Shown: positions 15,292 through 24,950, numbered from the stretch's first letter. The stretch: DNA of 64,000 nucleotides from an uncultured Candidatus Melainabacteria bacterium (GCA_934754515.1 CAKVIG010000006.1:1-64000), one strand, 5' to 3'. Numbers and translations are program-made. Notes: generated by a model not told the origin, from the letters alone.

Positions 15292-17778
15292 TTAACCTTT
15301 AACAACAATATTAACAAGTTTTTTCGGAACTACAATCACCTTAACAACTTCCTTGCCGGCTGTCAGTTCTTTCACCTTGTCACTTGATAGAGCCAGAGCT
15401 TGCAATTCATCATTATTCAAGCCTTCATCAGCCTCTAGTTTGTCTTTAACTTTACCGTTAATTTGAACAACTAAAGTAATCTTGCTTGCTTTAGCCAAGT
15501 TTTCATCCCATTCACACCATTTTTCATCGTGAATAGAACCTTCACCACCCAAATCATGCCAGATTTCTTCAGACATGTGAACTGTTACGGGAGCCATAAG
15601 TTTGATTAATGAAATAATAGCAAAGCTTAAAACATTCTTGTCTTCATCGTTTAAGTCAGACTTTTTGTTTCTCCAGTCATAGATTGCATTTGTTAATTCT
15701 CTATACTTAGAAATTACTGTATTGAATTGGAAATCATTCGCAATATCGTTTGTAATTCCCTTCATCGCAATATTAACTGTTCTAACCAAGTCGTCATTTT
15801 CTCTTGTTAAAGGGAATGTAAGCTTATAATCTTTAGTTAAATCGTTTTGATTATCGCTTACCAATCTCCAAACTCTGTTCAAGAATTTGTAACAACCTTC
15901 AACACCTGCATCTGACCAGTCAAAATCTCTAGCCGGAGGTGAATCAGAAAGAATAAATAATCTTGCCGTATCAGCCCCGTAGTTTTCGAATATTTCATCA
16001 GGGTCAACCGTATTGCCTTTAGATTTGGACATCTTAGAACCGTCTTTAAGAACCATGCCTTGCGTTAACAAGTTTTTAAAAGGTTCATCAAAGCTTAATA
16101 AGCCTAAATCTTTAAGTGCTTTAGTAAAGAATCTTGAATACAACAAGTGTAAAATAGCGTGTTCAATACCGCCTACATACTGGTCAACAGGCAGCCAATG
16201 GTCTACAAGTTCTTTTGCGAACGGTAATTCAGAATTCTTAGGATCTGAATATCTCAAATAATACCAGCTTGAGCAAACGAATGTATCCATTGTATCCATT
16301 TCACGTCTTGCTTTTCCGCCACAAATAGGGCAAGTAGTTTCTGCAAAAGTTTTTGAAGTTGTAATTGGTGATTTGCCAACAACTGAAAAATCAACATCAG
16401 TAGGAAGCAGCACAGGCAAGTTTTCTTCTTTTTCAGGAACAATACCGCATTTGTCACAATAAACCATAGGAATTGGAGCACCCCAATATCTTTGGCGAGA
16501 AATCAACCAATCTCTTAATCTGTATTGAGTCTTGAATTCACCAAAACCGTTATCAACTGCTTTTTGAGTAATAGCCTTCTTTGCTTCGGTGTTTTTCATT
16601 CCGTTGAATTCGTTTGAATTAACCAAAACGCCTTCTTCTGTATAAGCTTCCGTCATTTCTTCAGGATTTAATTCTTTTCCTTCTGGAGAAATAACAACCT
16701 TAAGAGGAAGATTATATTTTTTAGCGAAATCAAAATCTCTTGTATCATGCGTTGGAACAGCCATAACAGCACCTGTACCGTATTCAACAAGAGCATAGTC
16801 TGCTGTCCATAGCGGGAATTCTTCACCCGTAAATGGGTTAATACAGTGAGTACCTAATGGAACACCAGTTTTAACTCTATCGGTTGAAAGTCTTTCGATT
16901 TCTGTCATCTTACGAGCATTTGCTCTATATTCTTCTACTTTTTCTTTGTTTTCAGGAGTTGTAAGTTTTTCAATATCTTTATATTCGGGTGCTACAACAA
17001 GATAAGTTATACCGTGAACGGTGTCAGGTCTTGTTGTATAAACCGGAACTTCCATTCCTTCAATTTCTTTAACTTTAAATCTGAAAATTGCACCTTGGGA
17101 TTTTCCAATCCAGTTAGCTTGCATTGTTTTAACGTTGTCACCCCAACCCGGAAGTTTATCCAAATCTTCAAGCAATCTTTCTGCGTAATCTGTAATTTTG
17201 AAGAACCATTGTGAAAGATATTTCTTTTCTACAACGCTATCGCATCTCCAGCATTTGCCGTCAATAACTTGCTCGTTGGCTAAAACGGTACCGCAATTGT
17301 CGCACCAGTTTACGGCAGCTTCTTTTTTGTAAGCCAAACCTTTTTTATAAAGTTGAATAAACAACCATTGAGTCCATTTGTAATAATCAGGTTTGCAAGT
17401 AGTAACTTCTCTTTGCCAATCATAAGATAAACCAAGCATTTTAAGCTGCTTTGTCATATAGGCAATATTTTCATCGGTCCATTTTGCAGGGTCTGCACCA
17501 TGCTTCATAGCTGCATTTTCAGCAGGTAAACCAAAACTATCCCAACCCATCGGGTGAAGTACATTGAAACCTTGCATTTTTTTGAATCTTGCAATTACAT
17601 CTGTAATTGTGTAGTTTCTAACGTGTCCCATGTGGAGTTTTCCTGATGGGTACGGAAACATTGATAACGCAAAATACTTAGGCTTGTCACTATTGTCAGG
17701 AGTATGGAAAACATTATTCTTTTCCCAATTTTCCTGCCATCTCTTTTCTATTTCTTGTGGAAAATATGCCTCTTTCAT
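15292..17778 (-). CDS. leuS: Leucyl-tRNA synthetase
   Basis: LeuS charges tRNA-Leu in the cytoplasm. The 828 residues are the bacterial length. The class I HIGH motif appears as HMGHVRNYT (near 50) and KMSKS as DGSKMSKSKGN (near 581). The CP1 editing domain (VPVYTTRPDTVHGITY; GAVMAVPTHDTRDFDFA) and zinc-type CxxC pairs (WCDNC...CWRCD; YCDKC...TCPICG) are present. GGAGGG precedes the ATG, and an extended -10 (TGCTAAAAT on the minus strand, box at 17806-17811) gives it its own promoter, separate from the flagellar unit upstream. Confidence 0.98.
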   Translation of the reverse strand: MKEAYFPQEIEKRWQENWEKNNVFHTPDNSDKPKYFALSMFPYPSGKLHMGHVRNYTITDVIARFKKMQGFNVLHPMGWDSFGLPAENAAMKHGADPAKWTDENIAYMTKQLKMLGLSYDWQREVTTCKPDYYKWTQWLFIQLYKKGLAYKKEAAVNWCDNCGTVLANEQVIDGKCWRCDSVVEKKYLSQWFFKITDYAERLLEDLDKLPGWGDNVKTMQANWIGKSQGAIFRFKVKEIEGMEVPVYTTRPDTVHGITYLVVAPEYKDIEKLTTPENKEKVEEYRANARKMTEIERLSTDRVKTGVPLGTHCINPFTGEEFPLWTADYALVEYGTGAVMAVPTHDTRDFDFAKKYNLPLKVVISPEGKELNPEEMTEAYTEEGVLVNSNEFNGMKNTEAKKAITQKAVDNGFGEFKTQYRLRDWLISRQRYWGAPIPMVYCDKCGIVPEKEENLPVLLPTDVDFSVVGKSPITTSKTFAETTCPICGGKARREMDTMDTFVCSSWYYLRYSDPKNSELPFAKELVDHWLPVDQYVGGIEHAILHLLYSRFFTKALKDLGLLSFDEPFKNLLTQGMVLKDGSKMSKSKGNTVDPDEIFENYGADTARLFILSDSPPARDFDWSDAGVEGCYKFLNRVWRLVSDNQNDLTKDYKLTFPLTRENDDLVRTVNIAMKGITNDIANDFQFNTVISKYRELTNAIYDWRNKKSDLNDEDKNVLSFAIISLIKLMAPVTVHMSEEIWHDLGGEGSIHDEKWCEWDENLAKASKITLVVQINGKVKDKLEADEGLNNDELQALALSSDKVKELTAGKEVVKVIVVPKKLVNIVVKG

Positions 17779-17805
17779 TTATCCCTCCATAAACTTAATA
17801 AATTC

Positions 17806-17811
17806 ATTTTA
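17806..17811 (-). promoter_or_regulatory. Extended -10 of leuS promoter
   Basis: On the minus strand TGCTAAAAT lies 28 bases before the leuS ATG, with GGAGGG between. The -35 is weak. Confidence 0.5.
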
Positions 17812-17840
17812 GCATAAAATCAAATAATTATTAAATTTCT

Positions 17841-17870
17841 AAAAAAGGTGCATCTTTAGACACACCTTTA
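17841..17870 (-). terminator. Terminator of flagellar operon
   Basis: AAGGTG/CACCTT stem, loop CATCTTTAGACA region, with a U tract on the minus strand just past the stop at 17883. Confidence 0.6.
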
Positions 17871-17882
17871 TAAATAAACATT

Positions 17883-18227
17883 CTAAACATCTATATCATC
17901 GTCCGGAGCTTCGGGTAAATCAGGTTCAGCAACTTGCTTTGTTAATTTTTCGTTAAGCTCTTGGAGCGTAATTGATTTATCCATTTTCTTTAATGCATTC
18001 AAAACCGCAAGTTTGTAATCAGCATCGGCTTGGTTTTTAGGATTATCTATAATCTCACCCATTCTCTGACCGAGATAACCCATTATAACGGTTGCAGGAA
18101 CTAAGATTACCGCAGTTGTAAGAATTGCATGCATATCAATCACACCCACCCGCACAATACTAACCGTACCCAAGACAATAATTGTCATAACTACAAAAAA
18201 TAATCTTAAATTCTCTGTATAACCCAT
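17883..18227 (-). CDS. Two-helix membrane protein in flagellar operon
   Basis: The 114-residue protein has hydrophobic segments at about 9-28 (LFFVVMTIIVLGTVSIVRVG) and 34-52 (AILTTAVILVPATVIMGYLG). A charged cytoplasmic-looking tail rich in Asp/Glu/Pro follows (EPDLPEAPDDDIDV). I do not recognise it. It starts 16 bases after the PilZ gene stop and is third in flhA-PilZ-this, followed by a terminator, so a flagellar or c-di-GMP-linked role is plausible but only by position. Confidence 0.65.
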   Translation of the reverse strand: MGYTENLRLFFVVMTIIVLGTVSIVRVGVIDMHAILTTAVILVPATVIMGYLGQRMGEIIDNPKNQADADYKLAVLNALKKMDKSITLQELNEKLTKQVAEPDLPEAPDDDIDV

Positions 18228-18243
18228 TTTAGCTGTTCCTCAC

Positions 18244-18843
18244 CTATTCACCGCGCTTATTTAGGTTTTCCATGTCTTTTTTCATACAGAATTGGACAAG
18301 AGTCATTTTATCAATGTTGCTTAAGCAAGTAAATCTTCCTGAAATTGTATAAAGTCCGCTGTCACCCTTTTCTACACGGATAAGTTGATATTTACACTTG
18401 ATTTCCTGTTCATCACTTAATTTAATAGAAACGTCATAGACTTTTTCAATATCAATATTATCGGCAGTTCTAAGTTTCATACCACCTGCGGAAAGGTCAA
18501 GCGTTCTTACCTTGTGAGTAACATCTCCGCAAGTTAATTCCAAATCTTCTAAGAATTTGATACGAGTGAATTTACGTCTTTGTAAGAATCTGTGTTTCAC
18601 AGGGTTTGCAATTGTAATTACATTGTTTTCAAGCTTTTGAATATAAGATTCGAAATAAAGATAACCGTTATCAGTAAAAGAATAAAAATCGCAAATATGA
18701 TTTACAATAAGTCCGTCTGGTTTGTATTTTAATTCCATTCTAAAACCGTCCATTGATACATCCAAAACTTTTCCCTTATTAGTAAGTTTGAAATCTTGTG
18801 GAACGATTGTTACTAACTGATTTTCTTTGATTAGTTCTCTCAT
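18244..18843 (-). CDS. PilZ-domain c-di-GMP receptor (YcgR/FlgZ-like)
   Basis: The 199 residues form an N-terminal beta-rich domain of the YcgR type (1-95) and a C-terminal PilZ domain. The c-di-GMP-binding signatures are intact: RRKFTR, an RxxxR motif near 116-121, and DLSAGGMKL, matching D/NxSxxG. Proteins of this layout slow or redirect the flagellar motor when c-di-GMP is high. It lies 69 bases after flhA in the same transcription direction, with a palindromic repeat in the gap. AAAGG precedes the ATG. Binding is expected; the effect on motility is inferred. Confidence 0.85.
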   Translation of the reverse strand: MRELIKENQLVTIVPQDFKLTNKGKVLDVSMDGFRMELKYKPDGLIVNHICDFYSFTDNGYLYFESYIQKLENNVITIANPVKHRFLQRRKFTRIKFLEDLELTCGDVTHKVRTLDLSAGGMKLRTADNIDIEKVYDVSIKLSDEQEIKCKYQLIRVEKGDSGLYTISGRFTCLSNIDKMTLVQFCMKKDMENLNKRGE

Positions 18844-18870
18844 ATATGACCTTTCTGATTTTTATTATTT

Positions 18871-18910
18871 CTTCCCTGCCCCTTGCGGGAGAGGAGTTGG
18901 GGGTGAGGGG
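18871..18910. repeat. CCCTC palindromic repeat between flhA and PilZ gene
   Basis: CTTCCCTGCCCCTTGCGGGAG pairs in part with the inverted family consensus (GGGGGTGAGGGG). It sits in the intercistronic gap of an operon. Confidence 0.65.
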
Positions 18911-18912
18911 TC

Positions 18913-21006
18913 TTACGCCTTCACCATACCTACTGACTTAACCTTCACATTCGGACTGATTTCATTATATGACATAATAGAAATTTGTGGATAAGTTCTT
19001 TCAACAAGCTTTCTAAACAGCAATCTGATTGGTGAAGAACATAGAATTACAGGCTGGTTTCCTGTTGCCGTAATTGCTTTTTCTAATTCTAAATTCATCT
19101 TGTCAAACATATTTTTAGTAAAGCTTGGATCAAGTGTAACGCTTTGTCCGTCAGGACTTGCACCTTTTGCAATCGTATTTTCTACATCAGGAGCAAGTGT
19201 TATTACATATAATTCGCCCGTATCGGCAAGATTTTGCTTGCAAATATTTCTTGAAAGTGCCTGACGAACGTGTTCTGTCAAGAAATTTGGATTTTTATTA
19301 ATCTTAGCTTGCAAGCTGATTGTTTCCAAAATAGTTTTCAAATCGCGCACCGCAACGCCTTCTTTAAGCAAGTTTTGCATAACAATTTGAACATCGCCAA
19401 CCGTAATATCTTTCATTATGTCGTTAACATAATCTTCTGAAACTTCTTTCTTAAGATTATCAATAAGTTGTTGAACGTCAAATCTTGAAATAATTTCAGA
19501 TGCGCATTTTTTGATAACTTCAGTTATGTGAGTAGAAATTACAGCGGATGCTGAAACTACCGTGTAACCTGACATTTCTGCCATATCTTTGTCTTTCGGT
19601 TCAATCCAAAGAGCAGGCAAGCCAAATGCAGGTTCGATTGCGTGAATACCGTTTATCGCAAGGTTACCGACAGGATCGCCGGCACACATTGCAAGATATC
19701 GTTCAGGATAAACTTCACCTGATTCCAGTGCAACACCTTTTAATTTTATTTGATATGAATTTGGAGAAAGCTGCAAATTATCACGAACCCTGATTGATGG
19801 AAGCACAATACCCAAATCAAGCGCAGTTTGGCGTCTGATTTGTGCAATACGTTCCAACAAATCACCGCCCATTTCTACGTTAAGCAATTGAACAAGTCTG
19901 TATCCGACTTCAATTTCAATCGTATCAACGTTAAGCAATTCCATAACGCTTTCTCTTGTAGCTTTTGCACGTTTTTCTTTTTTGCCGAGTTTTTCTTGTT
20001 GTGCTTGTTGAGCCTCTTGAGCTTCTTGCGTTTGTTGAACTTCTTTTTTGTTTTTAGCTTTCAAATATGCCATTCCGCCAGCAACACCTGCAATTGCCAA
20101 GAATGGAATTGTCGGCATGCCGGGAATTATCCCCATAAAACCTAAAAGCCCTGCTACAACACCTAAAACTCTAGGGTCTGAAAACATTTCGTTTTTGATA
20201 TCTTGAGATAAAGATTCGTCTTTGCCTGTTGCACGAGATACAATCAAACCTGTTGCGGTAGAAATCAAAAGTGCAGGAATTTGAGAAACAAGACCGTCAC
20301 CAACTGTTAAAATAGTATATGTTGAAAGTGCTTGTTGAACATTCATGTGTAACTGAATTATACCGATAATCAATCCGCCAACGATATTGATAACAGTAAT
20401 TACAATACCTGCTGTAGCATCACCTTTAACGAATTTTGAAGCACCATCCATAGTACCGTAAAAATCTGTTTCACGTTCTAGCTTTCTACGTCTTTCTTTT
20501 GCCTGTTCTTCGTTAATTAAACCTGAATTTAAATCAGCGTCAATACTTAATTGTTTACCGGGCATTTTATCCAATGTAAATCTGGCAGATACTTCAGCAA
20601 CACGAGTTGCACCACCTGTGATTACCATAAAGTTGATTAATACCAAGATACAAAATATAACCGCACCAACAACGTAGTTACCACCGACTACAAACTCGCC
20701 GAACGAATTAATTACGTTCCCAGCTTCGCCGTTCAGAAGAATCAGACGCGTAGAACTTACGTTCAGACCAAGCCTAAACAGAGTTGCTATCAATAGAACA
20801 GTTGGGAAAGATGAATAATCAAGCGGTTCTTGGGTGTATAAACACACAAGCATAATTACAACCGCCAAAGAAATATTTACGGTAAGCAATAAATCCAAAA
20901 GCACTGATGGAAGCGGAATTACCATCATGCACACAATAACGACCAAGCCAATCGCCAGGACGATATCGTTATTGCTTAATAATTTTGATAATTTTCCAAG
21001 TTCCAT
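18913..21006 (-). CDS. flhA: Flagellar export gate protein FlhA
   Basis: FlhA forms the nonameric gate of the flagellar export apparatus in the inner membrane. The 697 residues have the eight N-terminal helices, the FHIPEP signature RVAEVSARFTLDKMPGKQ, and flagellar-type neighbours INFMVITGGATR and DFYGTMDGASKFVKGD. A Gln/Ala/Lys-rich linker (VQQTQEAQEAQQAQQEKLG, about 322-340) joins the gate to the cytoplasmic domain. The C-terminal domain ends in QPVILCSSPIRLLFRKL and MSYNEISPNVKVKSVG. It is followed by a PilZ gene, supporting a flagellar role. It differs clearly from the SctV-like paralogue at 4365. Confidence 0.92.
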   Translation of the reverse strand: MELGKLSKLLSNNDIVLAIGLVVIVCMMVIPLPSVLLDLLLTVNISLAVVIMLVCLYTQEPLDYSSFPTVLLIATLFRLGLNVSSTRLILLNGEAGNVINSFGEFVVGGNYVVGAVIFCILVLINFMVITGGATRVAEVSARFTLDKMPGKQLSIDADLNSGLINEEQAKERRRKLERETDFYGTMDGASKFVKGDATAGIVITVINIVGGLIIGIIQLHMNVQQALSTYTILTVGDGLVSQIPALLISTATGLIVSRATGKDESLSQDIKNEMFSDPRVLGVVAGLLGFMGIIPGMPTIPFLAIAGVAGGMAYLKAKNKKEVQQTQEAQEAQQAQQEKLGKKEKRAKATRESVMELLNVDTIEIEVGYRLVQLLNVEMGGDLLERIAQIRRQTALDLGIVLPSIRVRDNLQLSPNSYQIKLKGVALESGEVYPERYLAMCAGDPVGNLAINGIHAIEPAFGLPALWIEPKDKDMAEMSGYTVVSASAVISTHITEVIKKCASEIISRFDVQQLIDNLKKEVSEDYVNDIMKDITVGDVQIVMQNLLKEGVAVRDLKTILETISLQAKINKNPNFLTEHVRQALSRNICKQNLADTGELYVITLAPDVENTIAKGASPDGQSVTLDPSFTKNMFDKMNLELEKAITATGNQPVILCSSPIRLLFRKLVERTYPQISIMSYNEISPNVKVKSVGMVKA

Positions 21007-21105
21007 TTGTTCTTCTTAATAAAGTTATTCCTCTCCGTTTAGTATTATACCATCATCAGAGGGGGTAGACAACTTGTAAAGATTTTTTAAAATTTTTGTG
21101 GATTT

Positions 21106-21140
21106 GTCGTGTTGGATGACAATTGTCCAACACACTCTAC
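21106..21140. repeat. GTCGTGTTGGAT palindrome, decayed right arm
   Basis: GTCGTGTTGGA...TCCAACACACTCTAC; the right arm has changed from ACGACCTAC to ACACTCTAC. Confidence 0.65.
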
Positions 21141-21361
21141 GGACTTTTATGGAAAAATCTTGATTTTATCTTGTTATGAAAACTAAAAAACAAATACAAA
21201 ACAGAAGGATTAGATGGAGGAAATATAGACATAAGAGGAGGTGCTTCAATAATATTGCTCATCTTAGTATCAGCAGTTGTTATTGACATAGTAGACATTT
21301 TCAATATTTTTTTCAAACTTCTATTTTGATAAATATTTGTTGATGTTTTATTTACTTTCAA
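21137..21361 (-). CDS. Possible small protein (74 aa), unknown
   Basis: The frame opens with TTG at 21361, with AAGGAG seven bases upstream. It reads MKVNKTSTNIYQNRSLKKIL, then Ser/Thr/Met-rich sequence and a Pro-rich stretch (APPLMSIFPPSNPSVLYLFF). Its end overlaps the decayed palindrome at 21106-21140, so the last residues may be read from repeat DNA. The ribosome site supports translation; nothing else does. Confidence 0.35.
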   Translation of the reverse strand: MKVNKTSTNIYQNRSLKKILKMSTMSITTADTKMSNIIEAPPLMSIFPPSNPSVLYLFFSFHNKIKSRFFHKSP

Positions 21362-21449
21362 TATTTCACTCCTTGATTAACATTATTCTACCATCATTCA
21401 AGCAATTATGACAAGGTTGTAAAGATTTTTTAATCAAATAGCTTTATGC

Positions 21450-21455
21450 TAAAAT
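21450..21455 (+). promoter_or_regulatory. Extended -10 for leaderless rarA transcript
   Basis: TGCTAAAAT ends 6 bases before the ATG at 21462; there is no Shine-Dalgarno in between. Confidence 0.65.
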
Positions 21456-21461
21456 ATAGCC

Positions 21462-22694
21462 ATGGATTTATTTACACAATTAGAAGAAATAAATAAACAA
21501 ACGCCTTTAGCGGAAATTCTAAGACCTAAAACTTTGGATGAATTTTTAGGTCAATCAAATGTTGTTGCGCCAAATTCGCCGCTTTTAAACCTATTAAAAA
21601 CTCAAAGACTTTTTTCGCTTATTCTTTGGGGGACTCCGGGTTGCGGCAAAACAACTCTTGCAAGGCTTATTGCAACTAAAGTTAACGCACAGTTTATTGA
21701 ATTATCAGCCGTAACTTCAGGTATAAAAGAAATTAAAGAAACTGTTGAACAAGCGCGCCAAGCCTTAAGAGCAGGGCAAAAAACAATTCTGTTCATAGAT
21801 GAAATTCATCGTTATTCAAAAACTCAGCAGGATGCCCTTTTACCGCATGTTGAAAACGGTACAATATTTCTAATCGGCTCAACTACAGAAAATCCATCAT
21901 TCCAAGTTGTTCCTGCCTTACTTTCAAGAGTGCAGGTAATCAGACTGAACCCGATTAATGATGTTGGCATGGCAAAAATTGTTAACCGCGGATTTGAATA
22001 TTTAGAAAAACACTATCAGCCGATACAATTTGATGAAGAAGTTACAAAGTTTATCGTAAATAATGCTCGAGGTGACGCTAGATGTGCATTAAATCTTGTA
22101 GAAAACTCCTATTTTGCAAGTAATTTTTCTAATGATACGAGACTATTAAGTGTTGATATTTTAGAAAGTATTACACAAAAAAGGAATACTCGATATTCTA
22201 CTCAAGAACATTATGATTGCGCATCGGCTTTTCAAAAAAGTTTGAGAGGGTCAGACCCTAATGCAGCTATTTATTATCTTGCTAAAATGATAGAAGCAGG
22301 TGAAGATCCGCGTTTTATAGCAAGACGTTTGATAGTTTGTGCTGCAGAAGACGTGGGATTAGCAGATCCAAATGCGATGAATATAGCAGTGAATGCTTAT
22401 CGTGCGGTTGAGATAATAGGACTTCCGGAAGGGCGTATTCCACTTGCGAATGCGGTTGTTTATGTTGCGAATGCGCCTAAATCAAATAAAATTATTATGG
22501 CAATAGATAAAGCTCTTGCCGATATTGAATCAGGTAAAGATTTTCCGCCTCCGATGCATTTAAGAGATGCACATTATAAGGATGCAAAAAAATACGGTTT
22601 TGGAGAAGGCTATATTTACACTCACGCAGCTCCTGATGTTGAACAGCAATTCATGCCGGATGAACTGGTCGGAGTAAAGTATTTAGAGGATTAG
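21462..22694 (+). CDS. rarA: Replication-associated recombination ATPase RarA (MgsA)
   Basis: RarA is a clamp-loader-like AAA+ ATPase that acts at stalled replication forks. The 410 residues are close to the usual length. Visible are the Walker A GTPGCGKTT (about 57-65), Walker B ILFIDEIHRYSKTQQDALLPH, sensor 1 LIGSTTENPSF, and the RarA-specific C-terminal half with DPNAAIYYLAKMIEAGEDPR and ARRLIVCAAEDVGLADP. Translation appears leaderless. The next gene starts three bases after its stop and is probably co-transcribed. Confidence 0.95.
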   Translation: MDLFTQLEEINKQTPLAEILRPKTLDEFLGQSNVVAPNSPLLNLLKTQRLFSLILWGTPGCGKTTLARLIATKVNAQFIELSAVTSGIKEIKETVEQARQALRAGQKTILFIDEIHRYSKTQQDALLPHVENGTIFLIGSTTENPSFQVVPALLSRVQVIRLNPINDVGMAKIVNRGFEYLEKHYQPIQFDEEVTKFIVNNARGDARCALNLVENSYFASNFSNDTRLLSVDILESITQKRNTRYSTQEHYDCASAFQKSLRGSDPNAAIYYLAKMIEAGEDPRFIARRLIVCAAEDVGLADPNAMNIAVNAYRAVEIIGLPEGRIPLANAVVYVANAPKSNKIIMAIDKALADIESGKDFPPPMHLRDAHYKDAKKYGFGEGYIYTHAAPDVEQQFMPDELVGVKYLED

Positions 22695-22697
22695 AAA

Positions 22698-24020
22698 GTG
22701 AAAAAAGATTACTTTATTCCGATAATTATTTTATTAGGAATTATTCTGCGGCTTTTTGCATATTTTAACGGACTTTCCTTTTGGGGTGATGAAGCAGCTT
22801 TAGCACTAAACGTAATTAATAAATCATATTTAGAATTATTTAAAAGTTTAGACTACCTGCAAGTTGCACCACCAATCTTTCTTGTGATGTCAAAATTTAT
22901 AATGTTAGACTCATTAAGAGATTTTTCTTTACGTCTTATTCCGCTTGTATCAGGCATTATATCATTGCCATTATTTTATAAATTCATTTCTATGTTTTCT
23001 AAAAACAAAAGAGTTGTTTATATAAGCACTTTTTTATTTTCATTTAACATGACGGCAATTTTGTATTGCGCTCAGTTTAAGCAATATTCTGTTGAATTAT
23101 TAGTTGCGTTATTGTTATTAATAATATTCTACAAAATTATTTTTAGAAAAGAATTTAAATGGTATTATCCTGTAATAATTGCATTTTCTCCTTGGATTTC
23201 GTTTTCTTCATTGTTTATAATCGGAAGTTATTTCTTTGTAATATTAGCAAAAAATCCAAAATTGATTTTTAAAACATACATTCCGTTTTTCATCAGCTTA
23301 GTTATATTTTATTTAGTTTCATTAAAATTCATTATGAACGCAAATTATGATGGTATGTATAATTGGTGGCAAAACGGTTATGGATTTGTAGACATAAGAC
23401 ATCCTTTGAGAGTTATTATACGCGTAGGTGAATTTTTTAGTTTTGATAAAACGGTTGCAATTCTCTGCGGAAGTATTATATTGATTTCGCTGGTTAAATT
23501 TGATAAGAAAAAGGTCTTTTTATATTTACCTATTATACTGACATTTGTTGCGTCAGCATTCAAATTGTACCCGATACAAGCAAGATTAATTCTGTTCCTG
23601 CTTCCATGTTTTGTAGGTTTAATCGCTGAATATGATTGGAAATTTGCAAGAGCATATTTAATATTAGTATGCTTAATGAGCTTTATTACAGCAGTATATT
23701 ACACGATAAATCCTTATAGTTCTTACATTTCAACATTCTCCAGAGAAATCGTGCAGCTTGTAGAAACTAAGATAAAAAATAACGAAAAAATTATATTAGA
23801 CAGTTCTTATTATAGCTACTATTACTACATAAAAGATAAAAATAACGTTATATTATTAAATGAAGATTGTGCTGAAAATTGCAATGCAGAAATAGAACAT
23901 TTACCATCCGGCAAATATTATTTAATCACAAGAAAAAATCCAAAAGAAAAATTGAATAAAAAAATTAAAATTATAAACAAATACAATTTATATTCAAATG
24001 CATTATATATTGAAAAATAA
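22698..24020 (+). CDS. Polytopic membrane glycosyltransferase (GT-C, family 39/83-like)
   Basis: The 440-residue protein has about nine to ten membrane helices. The first periplasmic loop carries the acidic pair typical of GT-C lipid-linked sugar transferases (LSFWGDEAALALNV, about 26-39). The C-terminal ~80 residues are soluble and charged. Such enzymes move a sugar from a polyprenyl-phosphate donor onto a lipid, protein or glycan at the outer face of the inner membrane. The start is GTG with AGAGGA inside the end of rarA. Donor and acceptor are not predictable from sequence. Low-complexity Ile/Phe/Lys composition is ordinary for this genome. Confidence 0.75.
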   Translation: MKKDYFIPIIILLGIILRLFAYFNGLSFWGDEAALALNVINKSYLELFKSLDYLQVAPPIFLVMSKFIMLDSLRDFSLRLIPLVSGIISLPLFYKFISMFSKNKRVVYISTFLFSFNMTAILYCAQFKQYSVELLVALLLLIIFYKIIFRKEFKWYYPVIIAFSPWISFSSLFIIGSYFFVILAKNPKLIFKTYIPFFISLVIFYLVSLKFIMNANYDGMYNWWQNGYGFVDIRHPLRVIIRVGEFFSFDKTVAILCGSIILISLVKFDKKKVFLYLPIILTFVASAFKLYPIQARLILFLLPCFVGLIAEYDWKFARAYLILVCLMSFITAVYYTINPYSSYISTFSREIVQLVETKIKNNEKIILDSSYYSYYYYIKDKNNVILLNEDCAENCNAEIEHLPSGKYYLITRKNPKEKLNKKIKIINKYNLYSNALYIEK

Positions 24021-24053
24021 AATAGCGTCCGACATAATGTCAGACGCTATTTT
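24019..24053. terminator. Bidirectional terminator
   Basis: AAAATAGCGTC(C)GACA pairs with TGTCAGACGCTATTTT between convergent 24020 and rpsT. Confidence 0.8.
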
Positions 24054-24069
24054 AAAAATTCTTATCAGC

Positions 24070-24336
24070 TTACTTAGCTAATTTCTTGATAGCAAGAACA
24101 AGTCTTGATTTCTTTCTTGCAGCTGTATTTTTGTGCAAAATACCTTTAGAAACAGCTTTATCACATAATTGATAAACTTTTGAAACTGCGCTGTTCAAAG
24201 CATCTTTATCTTCACCTGTTGCCAAAGCTAATGCTTTTTTAACTGCTGTTTTGATAGATGTTTTGAATGCTACGTTTCTAACTCTGTTTGCTTCTGCAAT
24301 CAGAACTCTTTTCTTTGCTGACTTAATGTTTGCCAT
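24070..24336 (-). CDS. rpsT: 30S ribosomal protein S20
   Basis: S20 binds 16S rRNA early in 30S assembly. The start at MANIKSAKKRVLIAEANR (24336) is chosen because AAAGGA precedes it, giving 88 residues, the usual size; an upstream in-frame GTG-type extension to 24354 is not needed. The C-terminal KGILHKNTAARKKSRLV is the family hallmark. It is a single-gene unit closed by a terminator. Confidence 0.95.
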   Translation of the reverse strand: MANIKSAKKRVLIAEANRVRNVAFKTSIKTAVKKALALATGEDKDALNSAVSKVYQLCDKAVSKGILHKNTAARKKSRLVLAIKKLAK

Positions 24337-24950
24337 TTTAATTTTTCCTTTCACTTTTGGCTCATTGTTAAAGTTAATGACTCGATAACAAATCGCCTAT
24401 CACTTGAGGATAGTGAGTAATTTTATTTTAATAATAAAAAAAATGTTTGTAAAGATTAATATTAAGTTTTAATACATTGTTATTTATAAAAAATCAAAAC
24501 CCACTCGCATCTTAACATTAAATCGAACGACAATCGCGCCGCGAGCGTTTTTTAGCGAGCGTGAAAGTGCGGGTTCACCCGCTACATCCATTCAGACCAC
24601 AACCGTAAGGTTGTAGAAAACAGTGCGTTATTTCTTCTTTTTTGCTTACTTTTTTCTTCTTTTATCGCAATAAAGAAGAAAAAAGTAAGAGAATTATTTT
24701 GAAATAAAAAAGTTTTTTGAAATGTCCTTTTCTTTCTCTTTTGTTGCGAATAAAAAGAGAAAGAAAAGAACGAAAAGAAAGAGAAAACACGCTACCGCTT
24801 CCTACGCTCTTACGAGCGTTAAATCAAATAGATGCAGCAAGCAGAGCTTGCACTCTTACGCTCGCTAAACAACGCTCGCGGCACGTATGTCGTTCGCTTA
24901 CGACATAAATTTTAATAAGAATTGGCTTTGATAGTTGTTATTAAAAGAAT
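24337..24950. other. Gene-free spacer carrying hairpin element A
   Basis: About 190 AT-rich bases with nothing recognisable are followed by the 371 bp element at 24525-24895. Short open frames inside the element are low-complexity products of its repeats and have no ribosome site. Confidence 0.6.
24525..24895. mobile_element. ~371 bp hairpin-rich element, copy A (MITE-like)
   Basis: It begins GAACGACAATCGCGCCGCGA and ends with the near inverse TCGCGGCACGTATGTCGTTC, giving 23 bp terminal inverted repeats with three mismatches. Inside are at least five hairpins, including GCGGGTTCACCCGC, ACAACCGTAAGGTTGT, the stem 24645-24689, the stem 24724-24771 and ACGCTCTTACGAGCGT. The reverse complement recurs at 27590-27967. 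It codes for no transposase. Confidence 0.8.

Noticed and set aside
24645..24835. Open frames within the hairpin elements (for example the Lys/Arg/Glu-rich frame from 24717)
   Set aside because: They are translations of low-complexity stems, lack ribosome sites and are not kept between copies A and B.
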